Under the pieces are notes generated by a model, which worked only from the letters and a program-made list of their open reading frames with translations, was not told where the DNA came from and searched no databases. DNA of 64,000 nt from Ornithinimicrobium sufpigmenti. Its GTDB lineage: Bacteria > Actinomycetota > Actinomycetes > Actinomycetales > Dermatophilaceae. Position numbers and translations under genes: made by a program. Positions 1 to 9,846 of this stretch are shown here, in pieces (the first letter of the stretch is position 1; every line of letters starts with the position of its first letter). The stretch spans positions 496,001 to 560,000 of the forward strand of contig NZ_CP036403.1 of the NCBI RefSeq assembly GCF_004322775.1, given 5' to 3'.

Positions 1-541
1 TCCCCTTGGACCCGCTGGTCACCGGCCGGGTCTCCAGCCCGACGGCCTCCAGCTGTTCACGCACCATGAGCGCGACCCGGGCGCACTCCGCCAGGCCCGT
101 CCCCGGCCCGGGGTCCAGGTCGACCACGAGCCGGTCCGGCAGCAGCGGCCCGCCCTGCTCGTCCACCCGCCACTGCGGGACGTGCAGCTCCAGGCTGCCC
201 AGGTTCACCAGGTAGACCAGCGCCGCCAGGTCGGTGACCAGCGGGAAGGTCAGGTGCGAGTGGCCCCGCGAGGAACCCGGGGTCGGCACCGTCACCCGCG
301 GCAGCCAGTCGGGGGCCCCCGACGGCAGGTTCTTCTCGAAGAAGTGCGCCTTCTCCACCCCTTCGGGCCAGCGGATCCGGGTGACCGGACGCCCTTCCAG
401 CTCCGGCAGGATCTGCTCGGCATGGGTGACGTAGTAGGTGAGCACCTCCCCTTTGGTGGTGCCGGTCCTGGGGTAGAGGACCTTGTCCAGGTTGGAGACC
501 TTGAGGGTCCGCCCGGCGACGCTGACGCTCTGGCTGCTCAC
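1..541 (-). CDS. ligD: LigD polymerase (PrimPol) domain protein, 3' part outside window
   Basis: This is the N-terminal 180 residues of a stand-alone NHEJ polymerase domain; the rest lies left of the window. The start region (SNLDKVLYPRTGTTKGEVL), the catalytic-type DLDPG motif and a following TSGSKG match the archaeo-eukaryotic primase-like polymerase domain of LigD. The family fills and extends broken DNA ends with nucleotides, preferring ribonucleotides. The GTG start overlaps the stop of the upstream ligase gene (GTGA, bases 541 to 538), so translation is probably coupled. In mycobacteria the same domain is fused to the ligase in one protein. Confidence 0.88.
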   Translation of the reverse strand, partial: MSSQSVSVAGRTLKVSNLDKVLYPRTGTTKGEVLTYYVTHAEQILPELEGRPVTRIRWPEGVEKAHFFEKNLPSGAPDWLPRVTVPTPGSSRGHSHLTFPLVTDLAALVYLVNLGSLELHVPQWRVDEQGGPLLPDRLVVDLDPGPGTGLAECARVALMVREQLEAVGLETRPVTSGSKG

Positions 542-1521
542 GGCAGCTCCAGCAGGTCAAGGGGCGTGAGGTCCTCGCGCACGCCCTGGAAGCTGGGTTG
601 GCGCAGCCGGCCCTCGCCGGGGGTGAGCCCGAGCGAGGCGACGTCGATGACCACTCTCGGCTCCAGCCACGTCGAGGCGGTCGCCTCCGCGCGCGGGATC
701 GCCGTGGTGAAGGGGTATGGCGTGCCCGGCACCTGCGCCAGCCGCTCGGCCAGCACCAGCCCGGCGCGGCCGGCCAGCCCACTTCCCACCCGGCCCGCGT
801 AGACCAGCTGGAGCCGGCCGGCCTCGTCCCGCAGCGGTCGGCCCTCGGCGTCGACGGCGGGGAGTCCCACGTGCACCGCTCCCAGTCGGGTGGCGGTGCC
901 GGTCTGCGCCCGCCAGCCACCGATCACGACGCTCATGGTGTCGCGGTGGGGGAACTTCAGCCAGTCGGTGGAGCGCCCACCCTCCAGGTATGGAGCGGCC
1001 CGGCGCTTGCTCACCACGCCTTCCAGCCCCTGGTCCGCCGTCGCCGCGAGCAGCTGGACCCCGTCGTCGTAGACGGGGGAGACGAGCACCCCGGGGACGT
1101 CGTCGAGCAGGTCCTCCAACGCCGCCCGCCGGGCCGACCAGGGCAACCCGGTGAGCTGCATACCGTCCACGCGGAGCAGGTCGAAGGCGATGTAGGTGGC
1201 CGGCCGGGCCGCGGGCAGCTGGGCGGCGGCGGTGACCGAGCTGGTGTGCACCCGCTCCACCACGTGCCCGAACGACGGCCGGCCCCCGACCATCGCGACC
1301 GCCTCGCCGTCCAGGAGCAGGTCCTCCCCGACCTGGGCGATGGCGGCCAGCTCCGGGAAGGCCGCGGCGATGTCCCGGCCGCTGCGGGTCAGCAGGCGCT
1401 GGCCACCGCCGCGCACGTCCGCCAGCAGCCGGATGCCGTCCCACTTGATCTCGTGCGCCCAGCCCCGGCCACCAGGTGGGCCGGTGCGAGGGTCACCAGG
1501 GGTGGCGAGCATGGGGCGCAT
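538..1521 (-). CDS. ligD: ATP-dependent DNA ligase, LigD ligase domain
   Basis: A 327-residue ATP-dependent ligase of the NHEJ type. The adenylation lysine is K26 in the motif EIKWDGIR, and an OB-fold region follows. It seals ends bridged by Ku. I chose ATG 1521 because the N-terminus MRPMLATPG aligns the KxDG motif at the usual place; in-frame codons further upstream run antisense through ku. No nuclease (phosphoesterase) domain is seen in this gene or in the visible part of the next one. The start lies 18 bp from the divergent ku start, and the stop overlaps the start of the polymerase gene. Confidence 0.92.
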   Translation of the reverse strand: MRPMLATPGDPRTGPPGGRGWAHEIKWDGIRLLADVRGGGQRLLTRSGRDIAAAFPELAAIAQVGEDLLLDGEAVAMVGGRPSFGHVVERVHTSSVTAAAQLPAARPATYIAFDLLRVDGMQLTGLPWSARRAALEDLLDDVPGVLVSPVYDDGVQLLAATADQGLEGVVSKRRAAPYLEGGRSTDWLKFPHRDTMSVVIGGWRAQTGTATRLGAVHVGLPAVDAEGRPLRDEAGRLQLVYAGRVGSGLAGRAGLVLAERLAQVPGTPYPFTTAIPRAEATASTWLEPRVVIDVASLGLTPGEGRLRQPSFQGVREDLTPLDLLELP

Positions 1522-1539
1522 GGGTCCATCCTGGGGGGC

Positions 1540-2580
1540 GTGAGAGCGATCTGGAAGGGTGCCGTGTCGTTCGGGCTGGTCAACGTGCCCGTGCGGCTCT
1601 ACTCCGCGACCGAGAACCACGACCTGAGCTTCCGTCAGGTGCGGGCCTCGGACGGCAGCCGCATCCGCTACAAGCGGGTGGCGCAGGCCGACGGCGAGGA
1701 GGTCGCCTACAAGGACATCGCGAAGGCCTACGAGACCGACGACGGCAAGACGGTGGTCCTCACCGACGAGGACCTGGCCAGCCTGCCCAACCGCAGCAGC
1801 AAGGAGATCAGCGTCGACCGGTTCGTTCCCGCGGACCAGATCGACCCCATCCTCTACGACAAGGCCTACTTCCTGGAGCCGGACGCGATGGGCGCCAAGG
1901 CCTACGGCCTGCTGCGGGAGGCCCTCCGCGAGACCGACCGCGTGGCCGTGGTGACGGTCTCGGTGCGGACGCGGATGACGATGGCGGTGCTGCGGGTCAT
2001 GGGCGAGGCGATCGTGCTGCAGACCCTGCTCTGGCCCGACGAGGTGCGCGACGCCGGCCAGCTGGACCACCTCGGCGACGTCAGCGAGCCCAAGAAGGCC
2101 GAGATCGACATGGCCCGGATGCTGGTGGAGTCGATGGCCGGCGACTTCGAGCCCGAGGGCCACGTCGACGACTACAAGGAGGCCGTGGAGGCCCTGGTCG
2201 CGAGCAAGATCGAGGGCGGCGAGGTCACCGAGAGCCCCGACGCCGAGGACGAGGCGGAGTCCGGCGAGGTGGTGGACCTCCTGGCAGCGCTCCAGCGCTC
2301 CGTCGACCGGGCCAAGAAGGGCCGCGGCACGACGGCCGGGTCGGACCCCGGCCAGCAGTCCGAGGACGGCGGCGACGCCCACCAGGCCGAGGACACGGAC
2401 GACGAGGCTGACGACGACGCCGACGAGGACGGGAAGGGCGGCAGCAAGGCCCCCGCGAAGAAGTCGACGGCCAGGAAGAGCACCTCGAGGAGCGCGGCCA
2501 AGAAGACGACGGCCAAGAAGACGACCGCAGCCAAGAGCCCGAGCAAGAGCACGTCAGGCCGGGCCAAGAAGGCCGGGTGA
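1540..2580 (+). CDS. ku: Ku protein, NHEJ end-binding
   Basis: A 346-residue bacterial Ku homodimer subunit that encircles DNA ends and recruits LigD. The N-terminus (VRAIWKGAVSFGLVNVPVRL) and the core around KAYFLEP are family-typical. After about residue 250 the protein becomes acidic, and it ends in a Lys/Ala/Ser/Thr-rich tail of about 45 residues with repeated AKK units, like the basic C-terminal extensions of other actinobacterial Ku proteins that bind DNA on their own. GTG 1540 is the only start that fits; the divergent ligase begins 18 bp away, leaving almost no promoter space. A weak CATCCT lies 7 nt upstream. Confidence 0.95.
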   Translation: MRAIWKGAVSFGLVNVPVRLYSATENHDLSFRQVRASDGSRIRYKRVAQADGEEVAYKDIAKAYETDDGKTVVLTDEDLASLPNRSSKEISVDRFVPADQIDPILYDKAYFLEPDAMGAKAYGLLREALRETDRVAVVTVSVRTRMTMAVLRVMGEAIVLQTLLWPDEVRDAGQLDHLGDVSEPKKAEIDMARMLVESMAGDFEPEGHVDDYKEAVEALVASKIEGGEVTESPDAEDEAESGEVVDLLAALQRSVDRAKKGRGTTAGSDPGQQSEDGGDAHQAEDTDDEADDDADEDGKGGSKAPAKKSTARKSTSRSAAKKTTAKKTTAAKSPSKSTSGRAKKAG

Positions 2581-2619
2581 CCGCCGTTCAGCGGGCCGCG
2601 AGGGCCGGCTGAGCCCTCC

Positions 2620-3294
2620 TCAGGAGGACGGGGTCGGTCCGGGCACCTCGCCGCGAGCCATCTTGGGGCTGCAGCCGAGCACCTGGTCCAGGGAGCGCGC
2701 CAGGGTCGCGGCTGTCGTGGTCAGGACTGGGGAGACGTCCTCGTCCGAGTCCGTGACCGCCTCCACCACCAGCGCGTAGGGCTCGTGGGTCCGCTGCCCG
2801 TCCACGACGCCGGCGCACATGGTCAGCCCGGTGACCCGCCGGGGGGACTGGTAGGCCTCGCCGAACCACTCCGGGCCCTCCGTGACGCCCTCCTGCTCCT
2901 GGGCCAGGGTCCGCTGGGGGCCCCAGGTGTCCCCGCCGCGCAGGACCGAGACCTGGATCACGCCTGCGTCACCGTCGCGGACCTCACAGACCCAGCTGTC
3001 CTCGTCGTTGGCGACGATGAGCTGGTAGGGGTCGCTCAGGTCGTGGCCGGCCACGGCCGCCTGGGTCTCCGGGTCGACGTAGCGGCACAGGAAGCCGCGC
3101 GCGGCCGGCGCGGCGGTGCTCCCGGCCAGCTCCGGCTCCGGGTCGCCGGGTGTCCCCGTGGTCTCCCCGGCGTCGAGGGTGTCGGGGGCGCCGGCCGCCG
3201 AGCCCGGCTGGGGGTCCACGCCCGAGGAGCAGGCGCCCAGGAACAGGGTGAAGGAGGCGGTCAGGGCCGCAACGATCGCGGGACGGGTGCGCAT
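2620..3294 (-). CDS. Putative lipoprotein, DUF3558-like
   Basis: A 224-residue exported lipoprotein of unknown function. The signal peptide ends in a lipobox (LFLGAC, lipid-carrying Cys22). A Gly/Pro/Asp-rich linker follows, then a globular domain with cysteines in FLCRY, WVCEV, TMCAG and LGCSP that could form two disulfides. The pattern resembles DUF3558-type actinobacterial lipoproteins, but the match is by eye only. ATG 3294 is chosen because it gives a correctly placed signal peptide. It is divergent from clpC, with 158 bp between the starts. Confidence 0.75.
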   Translation of the reverse strand: MRTRPAIVAALTASFTLFLGACSSGVDPQPGSAAGAPDTLDAGETTGTPGDPEPELAGSTAAPAARGFLCRYVDPETQAAVAGHDLSDPYQLIVANDEDSWVCEVRDGDAGVIQVSVLRGGDTWGPQRTLAQEQEGVTEGPEWFGEAYQSPRRVTGLTMCAGVVDGQRTHEPYALVVEAVTDSDEDVSPVLTTTAATLARSLDQVLGCSPKMARGEVPGPTPSS

Positions 3295-3333
3295 GGGGCG
3301 ACATGGTAAAGGCCTTCGTTGGGAGCCTGGCGG

Positions 3334-3351
3334 GTTCCGCCGGAGGCGAAC
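3334..3351. promoter_or_regulatory. Candidate ClgR-type operator upstream of clpC
   Basis: The site GTTCCGCCGGAGGCGAAC contains the core CGC-N5-GCG with flanking GTTC/GAAC. ClgR, the actinobacterial activator of clp genes, binds a CGC-N5-GCG-type palindrome (family knowledge). It lies about 100 bp upstream of clpC and 40 bp upstream of the divergent lipoprotein gene. The palindrome is imperfect at the centre, so this is a candidate only. Confidence 0.35.
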
Positions 3352-3389
3352 ACGGGCAGCCGATGGAACACCGGTGGCGGACGGCGACG

Positions 3390-3416
3390 TTGTGATGACC
3401 AGACGCAACGTAGAGT
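3390..3416 (+). promoter_or_regulatory. Candidate clpC promoter
   Basis: A -35-like TTGTGA (3390-3395) is followed after 15 bp by a -10-like TAGAGT (3411-3416). This leaves a leader of about 30 nt with the Shine-Dalgarno GAAGGAG just before the clpC ATG. The spacing is short, so the -35 assignment is uncertain. Confidence 0.4.
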
Positions 3417-3452
3417 GGCGTAGAGGACGACTCGGCCGAAGGAGACTCCACA

Positions 3453-5978
<2,526 letters not shown>

Positions 5979-6001
5979 CCTGCGGGTCGACCCACCGCGC
6001 A

Positions 6002-6048
6002 ACGCCAGCGGGCCGCATACCTCGTGGAGGTATGCGGCCCGCTGGCGT
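6002..6048. terminator. Perfect 22-bp hairpin between clpC and convergent gene
   Basis: Bases 6002-6023 and 6027-6048 are perfect reverse complements with a 3-nt GTG loop. The hairpin lies between the ends of convergent clpC and the ATP-grasp gene, 23 bp after the clpC stop. No T-run follows on either strand, so if it terminates, it does so as an actinobacterial tailless or bidirectional structure. Confidence 0.75.
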
Positions 6049-6068
6049 GTGCGGGACCGGGGTCCGGG

Positions 6069-7358
6069 CTAGAACCCCGACTCGGTCGGGCGGGGGTAGT
6101 ACCGGGCGAACTTGCGCACGTGGTTGGCCTGCTGGACCAGGACGTAGGCGCGGCGGCGCAGGTTGAAGCGTTCGTAGAGCAGCGGGTGGACCGTGCGGCG
6201 GCGGGCGGCGGCCAGCACCCGGCGGCGCAGCTGGGGGTCGCGGACGTAGTGCAGGAGCATCAGCGGGGAGACGATGCAGTAGAGGATCTCGCGCATCCCA
6301 CGGCGCGGCGCGCGCTGCAGCCCATGGACCACGTCGTCGACCACCGCGCCGACGATGTCGGCGCCGGCCGCAGTGGCGTAGTAGTTGTTGCGACCCATCC
6401 GCGGGTTCATCTCCATGAAGCAGGTCGTGCCCGTGCGGGGGTCGATCTTGGCGTCGATGTTGGCGAAGCCCCAGTAGTCCACCTCGCCCAGGATCCGCTC
6501 GGCCGCGTCCATCAGCTCGGTCATCGGCGTGGTGATCATCGCGGCCGGGTTGCCCAGCGCCATCGGGTGGTGCTCGCCCAGCAGCACCTGCGCGGTGGCC
6601 AGCGCGGTGACGGTGCCGTGCCGGTCGACGTACGCCACCACCGAGAGCTCGTGGGTGTCGTCCCCCGGGATCAGCTCCTGCACCAGGAAGTCGCCGCGGA
6701 AGCCGGCCCCCGCGAGGGTGCGTGCCAGGTCGGCCCACTCCTCCGGGGTGTCGAGGAACCAGATCTTGCGGTAGCCGGGGAAGCGCAGGTTCTCGTAGGA
6801 GGCGCCGTTGTCCGGCTTGGCCACGACCGGGAAGGGCACCTGCACCGGGTCGGGGGTCCAGCCGGGCTCGCCGGCGGCGGCGAAGCTGATCACGCTGGTG
6901 CGCGGGGTGGCCAGACCGAGTCGCTCGCAGATCTGGGCGAAGTGCGTCTTGTCGGCCACCTGGGCGAGCGTCTGCTCGGACAGGTGGGGGAAGACGTAGA
7001 GCTCGCCCAGCTCCTCGGCGTGCTCGGCGAACAGCTGGGCGTGCGAGTCGGCGTTGCACAGCAGCAGCAGCGGCACCTGGGGAGACTGCTCGCGCAGCAG
7101 CCGACCCTGCGCGAGCAGCGTGGAGATGACCTCCTCGCGCCCGCCGTCCGGGGTGAGCTCGACGACGTTCGCGATCCGGGACCAGGCGATGCCGCCGGTG
7201 ACCGCCCGGGCCACGATCGTGGACCGGACCCCGTAGGCCTCGTGGAAGGCCCGGGCCAGGGCGTAGATCCCCTGGTCGGTGCCCAGCAGCACGGGGTGGA
7301 AGGGCGCGGCGGCGGCACCGGTCGAGCCGGCGGAGGCGGCCGGGGCGGGGGTGGTCAT
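6069..7358 (-). CDS. ATP-grasp ligase, possible D-aspartate/peptidoglycan bridge ligase
   Basis: A 429-residue ATP-grasp enzyme. Visible elements are the nucleotide-binding lysine (PVVAKPDNG, K181), the acidic hinge VQELIPGDD (E228) and the metal site IDAKID...FMEMNPR (D302, K304, E316, N318). The long carboxylate-amine ligase form resembles the enzymes that activate D-Asp for the interpeptide bridge of lactobacilli and enterococci (family knowledge, by eye). The gene faces two FemX-like transferases and a PLP enzyme, which supports a cell-wall role. Substrate identity is inference; other carboxylate-amine ligations are possible. TAGCAT, 8 nt before the ATG, suggests a leaderless mRNA. Confidence 0.72.
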   Translation of the reverse strand: MTTPAPAASAGSTGAAAAPFHPVLLGTDQGIYALARAFHEAYGVRSTIVARAVTGGIAWSRIANVVELTPDGGREEVISTLLAQGRLLREQSPQVPLLLLCNADSHAQLFAEHAEELGELYVFPHLSEQTLAQVADKTHFAQICERLGLATPRTSVISFAAAGEPGWTPDPVQVPFPVVAKPDNGASYENLRFPGYRKIWFLDTPEEWADLARTLAGAGFRGDFLVQELIPGDDTHELSVVAYVDRHGTVTALATAQVLLGEHHPMALGNPAAMITTPMTELMDAAERILGEVDYWGFANIDAKIDPRTGTTCFMEMNPRMGRNNYYATAAGADIVGAVVDDVVHGLQRAPRRGMREILYCIVSPLMLLHYVRDPQLRRRVLAAARRRTVHPLLYERFNLRRRAYVLVQQANHVRKFARYYPRPTESGF

Positions 7359-7366
7359 GGATCAGG

Positions 7367-7372
7367 ATGCTA
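7367..7372 (-). promoter_or_regulatory. -10 element for ATP-grasp gene, leaderless
   Basis: TAGCAT on the minus strand ends 8 nt before the ATG at 7358, so transcription would start at or next to the start codon. Confidence 0.5.
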
Positions 7373-7436
7373 GTGGGGCGTGGGCTCGCGGGTGATCCCG
7401 GGCACGGACGCGCTCCGGCCACCTGCCCAGGAAGCC

Positions 7437-7442
7437 TAGACT
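7437..7442 (+). promoter_or_regulatory. -10 element for first FemX-like gene, leaderless
   Basis: TAGACT ends 8 nt before GTG 7451. It lies back to back with the -10 of the divergent ATP-grasp gene in a 92-bp intergenic space, so both could be co-regulated. Confidence 0.55.
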
Positions 7443-7450
7443 CGGGGACC

Positions 7451-8536
7451 GTGACGGTGAATATGCACGTGCACCACATCGGACCGGACGACCGCGGGCG
7501 CTACGAGGACGTCCTCGACTCCCTCGGCCCCTGCGAGCAGCTGACCTTCTACCACTCCTGGGAGTGGGGTGAGGTGATCGCCGAGCGGACCGGTCGCCTG
7601 GAGCGCGTGGCGCTCGAGCAGGACGGGGAGCTGGTCGGCGTCGCCCAGGTCGGGCTGCACGAGGACCACAAGGTGGTGTTCTGGTACGCCCCCCGCGGGC
7701 TGGCCATGGACCACTCCGACCCCGAGCGGGTGACGGCGGCCTACGGTGCCCTGCGCGACCACTTCCGCGGCCGCGAGGGTGCCGCCTTCCTGCGCGTCGA
7801 CCCCACCGTGCTGCAGGGGACGCCGGCCGAGGCGGCCCTCGATGCCGCCGGCGGCAAGCGGGCCGCGATCTTCACCCAGGTCGAGCGGTGCTGGGTCGCC
7901 GAGGTGCAGCCCACCCCGGAGGCGCAGCTGGAGTGGCTCAAGGCGCACGGCCTGAAGAGCAACACCCGCCGGTTGTTCAACAAGTCCCGCAAGGCCGGCG
8001 TCACCGTCCGCGCCAGCGACGACCCTCAGGACCTGGAGACGCTGATCACCATGCTCCGCGAGCTCGACGCACGCAAGGGCGGCATCGGCAAGCACGACGA
8101 CGAGCACTACCGGACCCAGTTCGCGCACATGGCGCCGGCCGGGTACCAGAAGGTGTTCCTGGCCGAGAAGGACGGCCGAGTCGGCGCGGCCTCGCTGATG
8201 GCGATCTACGGCGGCGAGGCCAGCTTCCTGCACGGCGCCAGCTCGGCGGACGAGGACTTCCGCCGGCTCTCGCCGAGCTACCTCCTGCACCAGGAGACGA
8301 TGGCCTGGTTGGCCGCGCACCGGCCCGAGGTCACCCGCTACAACTTCTGGGGCATCGTCTCCGACGAGAACCGCCGACCCGAGCACCCTCGGCACGGCTA
8401 CTCGGAGTTCAAGCGCAGCTTCGGCGGTTACAAGGTGGAGTACGTCCGGGCGCGGGAGTTCGTCTACCACCCGCTGCGCCGCTCCGCGCTCTACCTGCTG
8501 GAGACCTACCGCACCAGGCGCTACCAGAACGACTGA
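7451..8536 (+). CDS. FemAB/FemX-family peptidoglycan bridge aminoacyltransferase (first copy)
   Basis: A 361-residue protein of the Fem family (paired GNAT folds), which uses aminoacyl-tRNA to extend the peptidoglycan stem peptide. Family marks are the N-terminal QLTFYHSWEWGEV, the tRNA-arm-like basic stretch SNTRRLFNKSRKAGV in the middle, and the C-terminal YNFWGIVSDENRRPEHP and FKRSFGGYKVEY. GTG 7451 is chosen because it follows a -10 box by 8 nt and gives the normal N-terminus. With the second copy at 9847 it could add successive residues or act on different acceptors. The amino acid used cannot be read from sequence. Confidence 0.85.
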   Translation: MTVNMHVHHIGPDDRGRYEDVLDSLGPCEQLTFYHSWEWGEVIAERTGRLERVALEQDGELVGVAQVGLHEDHKVVFWYAPRGLAMDHSDPERVTAAYGALRDHFRGREGAAFLRVDPTVLQGTPAEAALDAAGGKRAAIFTQVERCWVAEVQPTPEAQLEWLKAHGLKSNTRRLFNKSRKAGVTVRASDDPQDLETLITMLRELDARKGGIGKHDDEHYRTQFAHMAPAGYQKVFLAEKDGRVGAASLMAIYGGEASFLHGASSADEDFRRLSPSYLLHQETMAWLAAHRPEVTRYNFWGIVSDENRRPEHPRHGYSEFKRSFGGYKVEYVRAREFVYHPLRRSALYLLETYRTRRYQND

Positions 8537-8623
8537 GCTCACCTCAGACACCTGAGGTCGCCCGAGAGCAGCTGCGGTCCCCTGCGATCAGCCGAGGTCG
8601 TCCTCGGGCCGCGTCACCCTGCC

Positions 8624-8629
8624 TAGACT
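8624..8629 (+). promoter_or_regulatory. -10 element for DegT-like gene, leaderless
   Basis: TAGACT ends 6 nt before GTG 8636. The same hexamer occurs before the first FemX-like gene. Confidence 0.55.
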
Positions 8630-8635
8630 GGCTGG

Positions 8636-9817
8636 GTGAGCTCCACGAAGACCGACCGACTCTCCGCCGATGTCCGCGTGCAGCTGGCCGGCCTGTCCGG
8701 CACCGACCCCACCGACTGGCACCTGCTCTCCAAGGGCCGGCACGCGATGATGCTGGCGATGGCCCAGCAGCCGGCCGGTGAGGTGCTCAACCAGCCGCTG
8801 ACCTGTCTGACCGCGGTGGCGCCGGCGATCTCGGCCGGTCACCGGCCCACCTACGCCGACATCGACGCCGACACCCTGGCGCTCGAGCCCGCCCGGGCCG
8901 CCGAGGCCATCACGGAGCGGACCCGCGTCGTCGTCGGCCAGCACACCTTCGGCGCCGCGGCCCCCATGGAGGCGCTGCGCGCGCTGCTGCCCGACGGGGT
9001 GATGCTCATGGAGGACTCCGCCCACTGCCTGGGTGAGATCGCCCGGGGCGCCGACGGGGCGCCGGTGGCCGACGTGTCCATCCACAGCTTCGGGCTGGAG
9101 AAGATGCTTCCCACGCGCACCGGTGCCGCGGTCTGGGTGAACCCGGATGCGGCCGGACAGCCCTGGCACGCGCCGCTCCTGACGGTCCTGCGCGGCCTGG
9201 ACGCCGCCGGACGGCGGCAGCGGGTCGCCGACGTCATCTCCCCCCAGGTCCGCCGCGTCGCCCGCAAGCTCGGTGCGCCCGGCGCCAGGGCGGTCTCCCT
9301 CGCCGCCCGGACCGGTCTGGTGGAGGAGGTCATCATGGCCTCCGAGCGGGACGGCCTCATCGCGGGGACCCCGAGCCGGCTCACCGGCACCGCGCTCACC
9401 GCGGTGGCCCGGGAGCTGCCCGGGCTCGCCGCCTCGCAGCGGCACCGCAGGCGGGTCGCGGACATCTACCGGGAAGGGCTGGCCGAGGTCGACGGGGTCA
9501 CCCGGCCCGCGGCGCTCGACGCGCCGGAACGCTCCCTGGTGCGCTACCCCATACTCCTGCCCTCCCTCGCGCAGGCGCAGGCCTGCTTCACCGCGCTCCA
9601 GGACGAGGGCCTGGTGCCGGGCCTGTGGTACCGCCCGCTGCTCTTCCCCGGCCCCACCGACCCCGCGCCGTTTGCCTACGACCCCGCCACCTGCCCGGTC
9701 GCGGAGGACGTCAGCAGCCGGATCCTCAACCTGCCCACCGCACCGTTCGTCACCGAGGAGATGGCCCGCCGCGCCGTGACGGTCGTCCTGGCCGTCCTGC
9801 GCGACCACGCGCGATGA
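8636..9817 (+). CDS. DegT/DnrJ/EryC1/StrS-family PLP enzyme of unknown substrate
   Basis: A 393-residue fold-type I PLP enzyme. The PLP-phosphate/ring region DADTLALEP...QHTFG, the ring aspartate D127 (MEDSAHCLGE) and the Schiff-base lysine K156 (SFGLEKMLPT) are all present, so it should be active. Relatives transaminate nucleotide-linked keto-sugars or act in antibiotic and amino-sugar pathways. Here it sits between two FemX-like genes, each with its own -10 box. It may supply or modify a bridge residue or another wall precursor, but no known function fits, and I leave the substrate open. Confidence 0.75.
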   Translation: MSSTKTDRLSADVRVQLAGLSGTDPTDWHLLSKGRHAMMLAMAQQPAGEVLNQPLTCLTAVAPAISAGHRPTYADIDADTLALEPARAAEAITERTRVVVGQHTFGAAAPMEALRALLPDGVMLMEDSAHCLGEIARGADGAPVADVSIHSFGLEKMLPTRTGAAVWVNPDAAGQPWHAPLLTVLRGLDAAGRRQRVADVISPQVRRVARKLGAPGARAVSLAARTGLVEEVIMASERDGLIAGTPSRLTGTALTAVARELPGLAASQRHRRRVADIYREGLAEVDGVTRPAALDAPERSLVRYPILLPSLAQAQACFTALQDEGLVPGLWYRPLLFPGPTDPAPFAYDPATCPVAEDVSSRILNLPTAPFVTEEMARRAVTVVLAVLRDHAR

Positions 9818-9834
9818 GGCTCTCCCTGCAGGGA

Positions 9835-9840
9835 TAGGTT
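9835..9840 (+). promoter_or_regulatory. -10 element for second FemX-like gene, leaderless
   Basis: TAGGTT ends 6 nt before GTG 9847 in a 29-bp gap after the DegT-like gene, so this gene can be transcribed independently. Confidence 0.5.
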
Positions 9841-9846
9841 GGACCG

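Noticed and set aside
538..541. A frameshift or nonsense mutation splitting a fused LigD
   Set aside because: The ligase ends at its natural family end and the polymerase begins at its natural family start, with a clean GTGA coupling. Separate genes are common in actinobacteria.
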